64,000 bases of DNA. Origin: Girardinichthys multiradiatus. Lineage: Eukaryota; Chordata; Actinopteri; Cyprinodontiformes; Goodeidae. Each line of letters starts with the position of its first letter. Position 1 is the stretch's first letter. The notes beneath the pieces were generated by a model. The model saw only the letters and a program-made list of their open reading frames with translations. It made no database searches and was not told the DNA's origin. Below, piece after piece: positions 26,481-37,440 of this stretch. The position numbers and the translations under genes are program-made. The stretch is taken from the NCBI RefSeq assembly GCF_021462225.1, contig NC_061801.1:9482125-9546124 (forward strand), given 5' to 3'.

Positions 26481-28036
26481 TATTCCTACCTCTTGAACTA
26501 TTCCACATATTGTCTCATTACAACCACAAACATATATATTTTATTGGAATTTTATGAGAAAGACAAACACAAAGTGATATACAACTGTGAAGTGCAAATA
26601 AATTATACATGATTTAAAGCATTTTTCACAAATAAAAAACTGAAAAGTGCAGTGTGCAAAAGTATTCAGCCCCTTTTACTCTGAGTGCAACCAAATGCCT
26701 TCAGAAGTTTCCTGATGATGGATAATGACTAAATAGAGTCCACCGGTGGTTAATCTAATCTTAGTATAAATACAGCTGGTCTGTGACGGCCTCAGAGGTT
26801 TGTTAAGAGAATAATGGAGAGCCAACAGCATCATGAAGTCCGAGGAACACACCAGACAGGTCAGGGATAAAGTTGTGGAGAAGTTTAAAGCAGACATATG
26901 CTATAAAAAGATTTCCCAAGCTTTGAACATCTCACGGAGCACTGTTCCATCCATGATTTGGAAATGGAAAGAGTATGGCACAACTGTAAACCTACCAAGA
27001 CAAGGCCGTCCACCTAAACTTACAGGCTGAACAAGGAGAGCACTGATCAGAGATGCAGCCAAGAGGCCCAGGTGACTCTGGATGAACTGCAGAGATCTGC
27101 AGCAAAGGTGGGGGAATCTGTCCACAGGACAACTATTAGTTGTGCACTGCACAAATGTGGTCTTTATGGAAGAGTGGCAAGAAGAAAGCCATTGTTAAAA
27201 GAAAGCCATTAGAAATCCTGTTTGCAGTTTGCCAGAAACCATGTTTCGGACACAGCAAACTTGTGGAAGAAGGTGCTTTGGTCAGACAAATGCAAAACGC
27301 TATGTGTGGCAGAGAACTAACAATGCACATCACTATGAACACACCATCCTCACTGTCAAATATGGTGGTGGCAGCATCATGCTCTGGGGTTGCTTCTCTT
27401 CAGCAGGGACAGAGAAGGTGGTCAGAGTTGATGAGAAGATGGATAGAGCCAAAGACAGGGCAATCTTGGAAGAAAACCTGTTGGAGTCTGCAAAAGACTT
27501 GAGACTGGGGCAGAGGTTCACCTACCAGCAGAACAACGACCCTAAACATAAAGCCAGGGCTACTATGGAATGGTTTAAAAACAATCATATTCATGTGTTG
27601 GAATAGCCCAGTCAAAGTCCAGACCTAAACCCAATTGAGAATCTGTGGCAAGATCTGAAAACTGCTGTTCACAAACACTCTCCTTCCAATCTGATTGAGC
27701 TTGAGCTGTTTTGCAAAGAAGAATTGGCAAAAAAGCTGGTAGAGACATACCCTAAAACACTTGTAGCTGTAATTGCAGCGAAAGGTGGTTACAAAAAGTA
27801 TTGACTCAGGGGGGCTGAATACTTTTCCACAATGTCCTTTTCAGTTCTTTATTTGTAAAAAAATAAATCATTTATAATAAAATAAATCATGTATAATTTT
27901 CTTTCCACTTCACAATTGTATACCACTTTGTGTTGGTCTTTCACACAAAATTCCAATAAAATATATATACGTTTGTGGTTGTAATGTGACAATATGTGGA
28001 AAAGTTCAAGGGGTATGAATACTATTACAAGCCATT
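26481..28036 (+). mobile_element. Tc1 element, nearly full length
   Basis: Two terminal inverted repeats of about 130 bp frame the element: left 'ttgaactattccacatattg' and 'attttattggaattttatga', right (reversed) 'ttgaacttttccacatattg' and 'attttattggaattttgtgt'. The right end is bounded by TA. The outermost 16 bp or so of the left end are not recognisable and merge with the L2 tail. Total about 1.55 kb. Confidence 0.9.
26833..27804 (+). pseudogene. Tc1 transposase, broken
   Basis: The N-terminal paired-like DNA-binding domain is intact from ATG 26833: HTRQVRDKVVEKF, then ISQALNISRSTVPSMIWKWK and NLPRQGRPPKL, ending at a TGA at 27028. Downstream, another frame (27229-27606) has [19 protein letters not shown], then NNDPKHKA with the second catalytic Asp, and after an amber stop at 27604 the block SPDLNPIENLWQDL with the catalytic Glu, ending GGYKKY at about 27801. 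The first catalytic Asp lies in WSDK. At least one frameshift and two stops prevent a full product. Confidence 0.88.
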
Positions 28037-28417
28037 GTAAATACACTTTACCTACTTACTATCTACAAAATGTAGCTTTTTCTTTTGCTGACTCTATTTC
28101 TGTGTCTCATCCCTACCTGTTTTCATGTGTATCCCCTGGGTCTTGTAACCCTTCATTAAATAATGCGAGTAGTTTGTCTTTCCCTTACTTTGAATAGGAT
28201 CAGCTTTATTTTTTATGTCAGGGAGTTCCCACTTGTTTTACTTTAAAGCTTGCATTTGCCTAGACCTTGTTTGATTTGATTACCTGTGTATTATTGCCTT
28301 TAGGTAAACTCCCTATTCTTACACATTTTCTTAAAGACTGTGATAAGATCTTGTCATTTGATTTTAAATCTTGGTTGCATGATTTAGAAATCCTACTGAT
28401 ACTAAAAAAGAAGTTAT

Positions 28418-28904
28418 TGTCATAATACTGCAGTGTCAGGTGCTTTTGAGTTTCTTGTTTCTGTTTCTTTATTTACCCATTGTTATATGTTCTTAGTGTT
28501 GCCCTTTTAGTTCATCTTATTGTTTAATTATTTCTTAGTTCATTCTTGTACTTTGCTATATTTAGATATTCTCCTTTAGATTTCTTCCCTGTGTCCCTCT
28601 GTCTTATTCTGCTCATTACTCTTCTATCCTTCAGCTCTCTCCCTATATTGGTCTCAGCTGTTCCTGATGTCCATCTAATTATCCTCACCTGCTTGCCCTG
28701 CCTCTCACTCACTCCCTGTATATAAGCTGTTTGGTTTTAATTCTCCTGCCTTAACTGTGTTACTCTGTTTCATGCTCCAAGCTTTGTGTCCTGTTCTCCT
28801 GAGTTTTGATGTAAGTTTGCTTTTTTTTTATTATTAAACCTTTCATGCAGCTTCTGAGTTCCTGCCTGCATTTCGGTCCAGCTCCAACCTCACAATTTAT
28901 GACA
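28418..28904 (+). mobile_element. solo LTR
   Basis: The element starts TGTCATAA and ends TTATGACA, so it has the TG...CA ends of a long terminal repeat with 8-bp inverted tips. It is flanked by the direct repeat GTTAT at 28413-28417 and 28905-28909, a 5-bp target duplication. Inside are a TATA box in 'ctgtatataagctg' (28717-28730) and a polyadenylation-like 'attattaaacc' about 110 bp further on. No internal retroviral genes flank it. The parent family (Gypsy or ERV) is not determined. Confidence 0.75.
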
Positions 28905-29049
28905 GTTATTGTTTAAATGACTTGAGGGAACTATAGATTTATGCTCAGTGTTAATTATACCAACACTTTGTATGTAGCCAACAATTCAGTTCAATATGTT
29001 TAGCTCTATAGTTCTGTAAAAGTAGTTTTTTTACATTACCCCCCTCAAA

Positions 29050-29345
29050 GCTTTCAAAATACAAACTGGTATGTGTATAATAATATAATCTGGTTTCTTT
29101 TGTGTAAGCAATATATGTGACTTGGTTTAGCTTTACAGTTAATGTCACTGTCTGACCCAACTTTGATGCACATCTGTATCCAGATGCTGTAACCTATTCT
29201 TGTTTGTTTTGTGTAAGACCACAATTTGAAACCTGATTTAACTTTGAAATTAATATCAGTATCCAGCCTAAGACTCTGCATCATATGTATCTATCCAGAC
29301 ACTGTTATTCTGAGTAGAATATTGTGATTTGTTTTCAAATTTAAC
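29050..29345. repeat. diverged tandem repeat, about 109-bp unit
   Basis: 'ttttgtgtaag' starts at 29098 and again at 29207. Downstream landmarks repeat at matching distance: 'gttaatgtcactgtct'/'attaatatcagtatcc' and 'ctgtatccagatgctgt'/'ctatccagacactgt'. A partial third unit may follow at 29310. No coding potential. Confidence 0.6.
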
Positions 29346-30120
29346 TCTCCCAGTCAATCTCCTGTTCTAACCCACCCTGTCCAAAGGGTAGCACTAAAAC
29401 GTTAATATAACCTTGAAGAAAAGTGTATTTTAACACTTAGCATAGTGTTGTCATAAGCCACAGGTTGAACTGTCAATCTGTGCACCTACTTCTACAAGCA
29501 CATGTATGTATAGCTAAAGATACATACAGCATGTATAACTACTTCATAACATTATGCAAAACCAAATGGTGTCATTGATAAAGATTGGAGCCATTCCAAA
29601 GAAGTGATCACAAAGATTTGGAGATGATCTGCAGGTGTGTTCACTGAAATAGTGGCGTACATGACAAACAGACAAGGCAAGCCATTACAATCTGGAATCA
29701 ATCCACTCACATTTATCAAACCACATAGTATAAAGATCGTACCTTATTTCTAACCCTTTACCCTGTCTTATTCTTTTCTATTGTTTTTAAACTCAAACGA
29801 TGAAGGTTTAAAAGCAGTATTATGATGGTGTGAAGATTTTTATTTGAACTGTATATACATTTTATCAGCAGAGCATTAGCTCTCTGCCTAAACGTACCTT
29901 AATTCTGTTCAGACACCAACGTCTGAATGAAAAGGAACCTGTGAAGTCTTTCCTACCCACAGGAATCCAGGGACCTTTTACTGTTCCAGATCACAATGCT
30001 GAGGGACCCATCGGTAGCCCCAAAGACTGAACTGGAACTCTTCTCAAGAAGAGAAATTCAACAGCTGGATTTGATTTGACAACCTTCGAGATATAAGAAG
30101 CCTGCACTAAACCTGGTTGC
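29346..30120. other. intergenic, possibly part of the Polinton relic
   Basis: No frame or terminal repeat recognised. It lies just upstream of the capsid-gene relic and might belong to the same insertion. Confidence 0.3.
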
Positions 30121-30132
30121 TGACGCTGCACC

Positions 30133-30825
30133 ATGGACCCAAATGTAGAGGATGAAGGGTTTTATCTTCTCCTGCCCTCCAATGCCAATCTCAATGTTTT
30201 GAGAACAATACCAGTTTGAGTTTCAGTGTAAATTTAGCACAGCATATTAATTCAGAAGGTTCGTTGCAAGTTGCCTTGATAGAGATTTCATACCCGCATA
30301 ATTGGTTAAACCTTACCCCAAACACCAAGTTTTTGAATGGAGAAAGGCTGAGGATCAGGAGGTTCATACTCAAAAATTCAGATGGGGGTACTATCAAGAT
30401 CTAAATCAGCTCAAGATAGAGTTGGAAACCTTTTTTAGAAAAAATACACTCAGGTATTTATCTCAACTTTAGCAGGATTAAAAGGAAATTTGTGTTCCAA
30501 GCAGCGGGGCAGTACCATCTACTTTTCTTCCTCCCAATGGCTTACATGTTGGGTGTGAAATCAGGAGAACAGTTTGATCAAAGATTGGCTCCTTTTCTTT
30601 TTCCAGTGGATATAAAGTCTGACTTTTTTGCTTTTATCAACTATGCTGTTACAACTATCTAGTCACCCAGCAAATAGTTGGTGACTCTGAAGCCCCTGTC
30701 CTAAAAAACTGTTAAAGTGGAGTGCGATTTGATGGTGATATAATTACCTAAACTTTTAACCTGGCCCACTATCTCCCTGTTGCCAGGAAACACATATAGA
30801 AATTAAAATGGATCAAAATATATTT
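30133..30825 (+). pseudogene. Polinton/Maverick (adintovirus-like) minor capsid (penton-type) gene relic
   Basis: This stretch resembles the minor capsid (penton-like) protein found in Polintons and related adinto- or Polinton-like viruses. A start-like ATG at 30133 opens a frame with the family's N-terminal motif DEGFYLLLPSNA, broken by a TGA at 30217. The continuing homology shifts to the frame at 30216-30404 (SFSVNLAQHI, then ISYPHNW). Further out-of-frame blocks include VGDSEAPVLK near 30680 and HYLPVAR near 30760. At least three frameshifts and several stops are visible, so the gene is dead. I recognise the family from its conserved N-terminal and 'YPHNW' motifs. No polymerase, integrase, ATPase or major capsid gene was found nearby, so only a fragment of the 15-20 kb element survives. 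A generic fish ORF of no function is the alternative. Confidence 0.6.
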
Positions 30826-30869
30826 TACACATATCAGTCATAACGTGCCATTAACACTCATACGTATAT

Positions 30870-31260
30870 TGTTCTTTGTTTTAATGGTATTTCAAGGTAG
30901 ATGTTTGACTTTAAAGAAGTGGTGAACAAGCTATGAGCTTTCGGTTGATGCTAGTGCCAGTGAGGTCAAATGATTACACCTGACTCGTCACCATCTTATC
31001 AATGTCACTAGATGTTCTTGTTACCATTTTAGTAGTCCATTACCACATGTGATGGCTAGTTAAAACATTAAGAATCAACTATCCAGACAGGTTATTAGAT
31101 TCCAATCTAGAAAATAATATTTCCTCAAATGTCATTTTAATAAATAAGTATAGCTAATTAAACTCCATTAAAAATCACTTATCCAGAAAGGTCATTGATC
31201 CCCAATACCAATATTTTCTTAAATAGTATTTTACTGGTTGATTGGTTCTCAAACATAGAT
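30870..31260. repeat. non-coding repeat shared with 50.8-51.0 kb
   Basis: The 22-bp string starting AACATTAAGAATCAACTATC at 31064 recurs exactly at 50975, and flanking sequence aligns loosely over at least 110 bp. Within this copy there is also an imperfect local duplication: 'tcaactatccagacaggtta' near 31076 against 'tcacttatccagaaaggtca' near 31177. It directly follows the capsid relic. Confidence 0.5.
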
Positions 31261-33836
31261 AACACTGGGTGGTAATACTGCATCATTTTATTTGCTTTTG
31301 TTTTGTTGGTTCCCTTGTTCATTTATTTGTATATCGTTCATTTGTTTTCTCTTGGTAGTTTTAGTTTAATTGTTATAGCCTAGCAAATAGTCTGTTAGTT
31401 GAAATATGTTTAACTTGGAGTTTAATTGTTTTTGTTAATAAATTCTTATATTTTAAGATGTTGTGAATTCATTCCATGTCTGTGTAGAATTTTGCTGTTC
31501 AGTTATGCCAGAGCTCAATTCACTCTTTCATCTGTTGTCCTAATACCAAGATGTGCTATACTGGGTTGGTATTCCCAGGACAATGCTTGACAGACTGAAT
31601 GGTTATTTAATTAAATATTAAATAATATAAGCATCCTGACTGTGCAACAGTACATACCAAAACAACCCACTTTACTGTAATGTTCGAAATCTTACCAAGA
31701 TTTGTTCCCAACATCAATTCCTCATGGATAAGATAAGAGATCTGCATTTAAACATATCCAGATGTATGTACCAAGCTGACTTCAATGCAACTCAGTGAAC
31801 AGTGATCATTCATGCTTATAATGTCCAGGTACTCTGGCATGAAGAATGCTCTGGGCATCCCATTACCATGACGTCTATGTATGGACATTGTGCTGAGTTA
31901 GAATGGCTGGCAATGGTGATAATAAAAGTCTGGCTCTCTCCTGGTGATAAGCACACACACACTCAAACACACACAACACAAACCTTGGTATCTGCTCTTG
32001 CTGGGCTCATTTACATTCTCATCAGTATGCATGAAATCTCTCACTGAACTTTAATACCCTAACTGCTGCATAATACACTATAATGAGCATAAAGTGAGAA
32101 TGACAATTAAAACTCGCATTAATCACTAAAGGGGCGGGGATGAGACAGGGGAGGGAAGGAGCAAAGGGAGGATACTAAGGAGTCTGGTATGAAGCAGAAC
32201 CCAGAGAAGGTAGGGAAACGAAGGAAATAAAGTGAGGTGAAAAATGAAGGAAGTACTGGACTAAAGAGCATTAGCAAGAAGGAGGAGAGACAGAAATAAA
32301 GGAAGAGTGGTGAATGATGGTACATTTGAATGAGCTGATGCTTGCCAAGGTGTCTAAAAACAGTAGCATGAATGTGGACAAGAGTGGCAACGTCCTTGAC
32401 CTGCTGTCATTCCTTTGTTTTAGTTCCTTTATCCGTCTGCTAGTTTCCTCTTTCCTTCTTTTCTGTCTTTGTCCTTCTTCCTCTTTAAAGACTCACAGAG
32501 GGTATCACTCACAAAGAGGATTATGTTTTCTGATAATGAAATGTCCCCATTGCCCTATTCTTTTCTTTCACTGACATAAAATGATTTGCAGGTGATGAAT
32601 ATTCAGCTGAAAGCAACAAATATGATCTCAGCTGGGTTTCCCTTTCACCTCCGATCCCCCATCTCTGCAAAGCTCAGGTGTAAATTTATTCTCTAGGCTT
32701 TTTAGTCACGTTGCATTTGGTTGATGGTGTTTGCTGCACACATATAAGCAAGATCATTTAGCCTGTCACTGGTTTATTATACCTCTTGCTTTTATGTGAG
32801 CTTTGCATTAATATTACAAGATGTGCTGAGTTTTTTGTGCTACAGTATTGTTCTCTGCTGTGAAATTTGTACTATGGTTAGCAGCTTATAGCAGGATAAA
32901 GATAATTATTATGCTTTTATATATTAGGAAACAAAGATCAACTCATAATATCCAATGCACTTAATATATCCATTTTATTATCTTGTGCAACTTTCTGAGG
33001 CATTGAATTTTGAGTTTTCATAATCTGTGAGCTATAATCATCAAAAATAACAGAAATGAAGACTTGAAATATTTAACTATATTACATTATGTATGAATTT
33101 CACTTTCTGAAATCAGTGACAAAAATACTGAACTTTTTCTCAATATTCTTGACATACATTTTGAGATGTATCTGTACTTTAGAACAGCAAATGACCAAAC
33201 CTCTTGCTTTTTATAGACATGGTTAGACTGATGATGATCAATTAATCAAGTGCATTTGATCAGCAGCACCCAACTGCTTACTCCCCCATAAATTCAATGG
33301 AAGAAGCAAGAGTGTACTTACTTCCTCCGAGCATACACAGGTAAACCCTAGAAGTAAAAGGGTGTAGTTTCTTTTAACAATGACTGTATCAGTCAGTCTT
33401 TTTTAAGGGTTGCAAAAAAAGTAAAACAATGAAAAAGTCCTATAAACCGATCATTTCATACTACATCAAAACATCCATCATTTTAGGCCTTTTATTAATA
33501 TTATTGTATTGCATTTGTTATATGAAATGGTGCTGTATGCACTGAGAATGCAACTTGTTTCACACATTTAGGTTGTTTGGTGGTTTTATTAAACAATTTA
33601 ACTCAATCTTGTTTGTATGCAAGATTTTACACTAAACAAACATTCCAGGCCAACCATCTCCTCCCACATAACTGCATGAATACTGTGCGTTTTAGATCAA
33701 TTAGTATGAGCACCTCTTCCAGTAATTGTATTTTATGGGAATTTCTCCTAAATGCTGACAATATTCTATTTTGGAAACACATTTATACTTCTTGCTGGGT
33801 CACGCTGTCTGAAAACAGTCAGTAAAAATGTTGTAA
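31261..33836. other. intergenic sequence, low information
   Basis: AT-rich. 32128-32325 is strongly purine-rich on the plus strand and 32400-32490 is pyrimidine-rich. 33225-33350 may be a short MITE ('agtgcatttgatcagcagca'). No gene seen. Confidence 0.35.
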
Positions 33837-33849
33837 TTACTGTGTTGTA

Positions 33850-33935
33850 ATATAGGGTGTGACCGCTGGGGATAGGCACCACTTCCCCCACAATCCTGCA
33901 AAGATAAGATGGTAAAGACAATGGAGGAATGGATG
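33850..33935 (+). mobile_element. SINE/RTE-type 3' tail fragment
   Basis: 'accgctggggataggcacca', 'cttcccccacaatcctgcaa' and 'ggaatggatggatg' match the tail of the family A SINEs, ending in the GGAT/GATG repeats typical of RTE-mobilised elements. Confidence 0.6.
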
Positions 33936-34019
33936 GATGTTGGAATATCCTTTGTAAATTTTCCTTTTTACTCGATGTATTTCAAGACGTAACAATAAAA
34001 ACCCTGAGTTCAAAATAAA

Positions 34020-34885
34020 TAAGCTGATTTCGCACTGGAATAAACAGCAGCAAATATGTTCATGGTAACTCTGGAGGAGCTGCAGAGATCCACAGCTCAG
34101 ATTGGAGACTCTGTTAACAGGAGAGTTATGAGTTGTGCACTCCACAAATCTGGCCTTTACGGGAAATTGGAAAAAGGAAAGCCACTGTTCAAAGGAAGAA
34201 GTTAGAATAACAGTTTAAAGTCTGTCATAAACATATAAGGGACAAAGCAAACACGGGGAAGAAGATGCTCTGGTCAGATGAAGCCAAAATCAAACTTTCT
34301 GATAAACATCCAAAATGTTATGTATGTGGAGACCATGCCCATAGTGAAACATGTTGGTGGAAGCATCATGCTGTGGGAATGCTTTTCTTCAGCAGGGAAG
34401 AAGAAGCTGGTCGGACGTGGTGGGGAGATCAGTGGAGCCAAATGCAGGACTGGAAGAAACCTGTTAGAGACAACAACCCAACAAATACAGATAGAGCTGC
34501 AGTGAAATGGTTTAGTTCAAAGCATACTCTTGTGTTAGAATGGCCCGGTCAAAGTCCAGGCCTAAATCCAACTTAGAATCTGTGACAAGACTTGAAAACT
34601 GATGTTAACTCCCTGTCCAATTAAACCGACCTTGAACTAAGTATTTTTAAAAACGGGCAAAGCTTTGAGTCTCTAGATGTGCAAAGCTGTTAGAGACATA
34701 CTCCAGATTTACAGCCATAAATGCACTAAAATGTACTTCTACGAATTGTTTATGTAGGGGACTGAGTAAGACATAATTCCTCCACAGAGCTGTAAAAGAC
34801 TCATTGCAAGTCATCGCAAACACTTGATTGCAGTTGTTGCTGCTAAGGGTGGACTTAATAATAAACACCTTCATTTAAAAACTGC
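34020..34885 (+). mobile_element. Tc1 relic with degraded transposase
   Basis: Plus-strand blocks appear in the right order: 'ggagctgcagagatccacag', 'gggaagaagatgctctggtc' (WSDE region; frame 34265-34576 reads MLWSDEAKIKL), 'gtggaagcatcatgctgtgg' and WPGQSPGLNPT. The Glu codon of the catalytic triad is replaced by a stop (TAG at 34574). The region of the second Asp is deleted. No terminal repeats resolved. Confidence 0.85.
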
Positions 34886-35097
34886 ATTTTGTGTTTACTT
34901 GTGTTGTCTTTGATTTTAATATTTAAATTTGTTTGATTATCTGAAACATGCAAAACAAGAAATCAGGATTAATTCTGGAATTGATAAATGATAAAATGCT
35001 TTATAGAAAGCTGATATCTCCAATACAGAAATAAGAATGGAGACAGACAAAAAGGAAAACACAAGAAAAATGTTTTAATTATTGAGTATTCCCCCCA
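34886..35097. other. intergenic, nothing recognised
   Basis: Short AT-rich spacer between a Tc1 relic and the fold-back array. Confidence 0.4.
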
Positions 35098-35372
35098 ACC
35101 ACCCATCCACACACACACACACACACACATCTTATAATCCCCACAGACCCCAGGGCCTTACTAGCAGGCTTGTTGTCACCCAGCGGAGGGGGCCTGCAAG
35201 TAAGGCCCTGGGGTCTGTGGGTATTATAAAATGTGTGCATATCTGGGGGCCTTACTAGCAGGGCCCCTCAGCTGGGTGACAACAAGCCTGCCTGTCTGAT
35301 TTATGAAAATGCAGATGGATTTTTTATTATTTTTTGGGCCATCATACACACACACACACACACACACACGCT
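35098..35372. repeat. CA-flanked fold-back array
   Basis: Two (CA)n tracts (35108-35128 and 35344-35369) enclose interleaved inverted repeats. Arm 35132-35162 pairs with 35199-35229 (31 bp, one mismatch). Arm 35165-35183 pairs perfectly with 35272-35290 (19 bp). The 16-bp GGGCCTTACTAGCAGG is also repeated directly at 35153 and 35247. The array could extrude hairpins. It may be a MITE-like repeat that carries a microsatellite. Confidence 0.85.
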
Positions 35373-36369
35373 TCCCTGTTTAGCTGTGAGGACAAAGGGG
35401 GGTCAAACACTGGAAGAAATGTGTCAAGTTCACAGCAGCAGAAAATGTAGATTAGATTATCGGCTGTGTTAGCTTTGATGTGAGGACATTAATCTGTCTC
35501 TAACAGTGTGTATGACAGTGTCTTACAGAATGCAGAAAATGTGCATGTGTGTGTCTGTATTTTAATACTTTATACTTCCGGGGCCAAAACATTTTTTAAT
35601 TATTTATGAAAAGTTTGTGCAAGAGACAAAAAGATGTATTTAATGTGTGAGTGAGTGTGTGTGTGTGGGTGTGTTAAACTCTTCACAATGGGATCTTTAA
35701 ATTTGTTTTGTGTAATATTATACAGAATACAGTTAATTATTTGGTATTTCTTTTATATATACTTTATTCCATTGTTATTGTCACATTTCAAGGTGTTGTT
35801 TAAAATATTCAGATATTTCATTATTACTTTTGCAGAAAAATGCAGATATTGCTGAGCAAACAACAGATCAACATTTAAACAATAAAATATCAGCAACAAG
35901 ACTCTTAACATATAAAAATACTGTACTAAAAAAACTGTTACAGAAAAGAATATTGTTTATTATTACTAAGCTGTCTTCTGCTTCAGCTAGTTTGTATAGA
36001 GTACTGTGTTTTTAATCAATTTCATATTCAAACATGAATGCAGATTTTTGATTATGGACATGAACTAAGATAAAAATCTTTACCTGTGCAGCTCATGTCA
36101 AATAATCAAGTTCTCAAGATTTACATGTATCGCCTGAGGGCCAATTGTTTTTTGGTGTTACTTTATCATTACTGTAATGACGCTAAGAAATCCATCACTC
36201 GCTGCAATTTGTGTTTTTATTCTTTGTTTTTTAAATGTTTCCAGTTTAGTTTTTCTTAAATTGTGCCACATTTTCCACAACCTTAAGCTGATGTTCTGCA
36301 AAACGATGTTGCAGCATTATTTTAAGAGAGCTCCAGTACATCTCCAGTGTGAAGCCCATATTCCACATA
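35373..36369. other. AT-rich intergenic sequence
   Basis: A TG-rich run at 35647-35673 and short chance ORFs only. Confidence 0.4.
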
Positions 36370-37140
36370 ACGGGTGATGTCAGAGTTAGGCAACAAAGTG
36401 GGCATCAAAACCAGACAACACCCTCAAATCCACCGAAACTGTAGACAGTCTTGTGTTGATTTATGGTCCATGTTTGCAGGGCAGGGTGGCCTCCAGCTTT
36501 CTACAAAGACAATCAGCAAAAGACTGCATACAGCCAATCTCTGCTTTAATAGTGCTGTCAGGAGGCCTGTCGTGAATGGCCTTCAAAGTCATGCCTGTCA
36601 TGCACGCTGGTGTCAGGAACATGTGCATGGGAATCTGAACATTGGGAGGAATATATGTTCAGCGTTTTGTCCAGATTCTCCCTACATCATGGAATCGTAA
36701 AGTAAAAGTGACACTAAGAACGGCATAATGATTACTACCCCAGTAGGTTAAAAGCTTTTAGTGAATGCAGCGTAATGGTGTGGGGCAACATCTCTGGAGG
36801 CAATCTTAGTGTAGAAAGATATCCCGATGCGATTCTGCAACTCGTGGCAATCCCATATCTACACAGTCTGGGACCACCCTCTATCCTTGGAGATGACAAT
36901 GGTCACCCCAACAAAGTGGGGTTTATCAGAGCCTACCTCCACAATTTGGGAGTGGAGAAGATGGACTGACCTGCCTGCAGTCCTGATCCTGACTATTGAA
37001 CATATGTGGCCCACCTTGGGTGTGTTCATGCCAGAGTGACCAACGCAACTACATTGGAAGACTCATGCCAAATGCTGGTTACAGCAGTGCATGACCAAGC
37101 TGGTGACCAGCATGCGGTCTAAATACCCAGCTGTTGTGGC
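36370..37140 (+). mobile_element. Tc1-superfamily relic of a second lineage
   Basis: The frame at 36775-36969 begins MVWGNISGG and continues YPDAILQ and GDDNGHPNKV, the MVWxxIS and QDNARPH blocks of a Tc1-like transposase group different from the elements at 25-28 kb. Upstream, 36480-36560 encodes a degraded HTH part (STKTISKRLHTANL). Note that the second catalytic Asp survives in GDDNGHP. Many frame breaks, no ends found. Confidence 0.7.
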
Positions 37141-37440
37141 TGCATACAATAGTTATTGTTTCATATTGCTTCTTCAAAGATCAATCTTCTCATTCCAAGA
37201 ATCAATACCAAACAAGGAGTTAATGGAAAAATAAGCTGTTTAGCATCGGCAGAGAGGATTAGGCAGGTTTTTTGTTGGCACAACCCACATACTTTACTGT
37301 TCTATTTAACACACAAACTTCATCACTTTTTTTCAAACTTTGTCCTAAACTCAAAGTTTATATGTTTGTCTCATGCTGAATTTCAGGTAATGTATTAACC
37401 TGTTAAGACCAAACATAGTAGTATCGGTATGAACAGAGCA

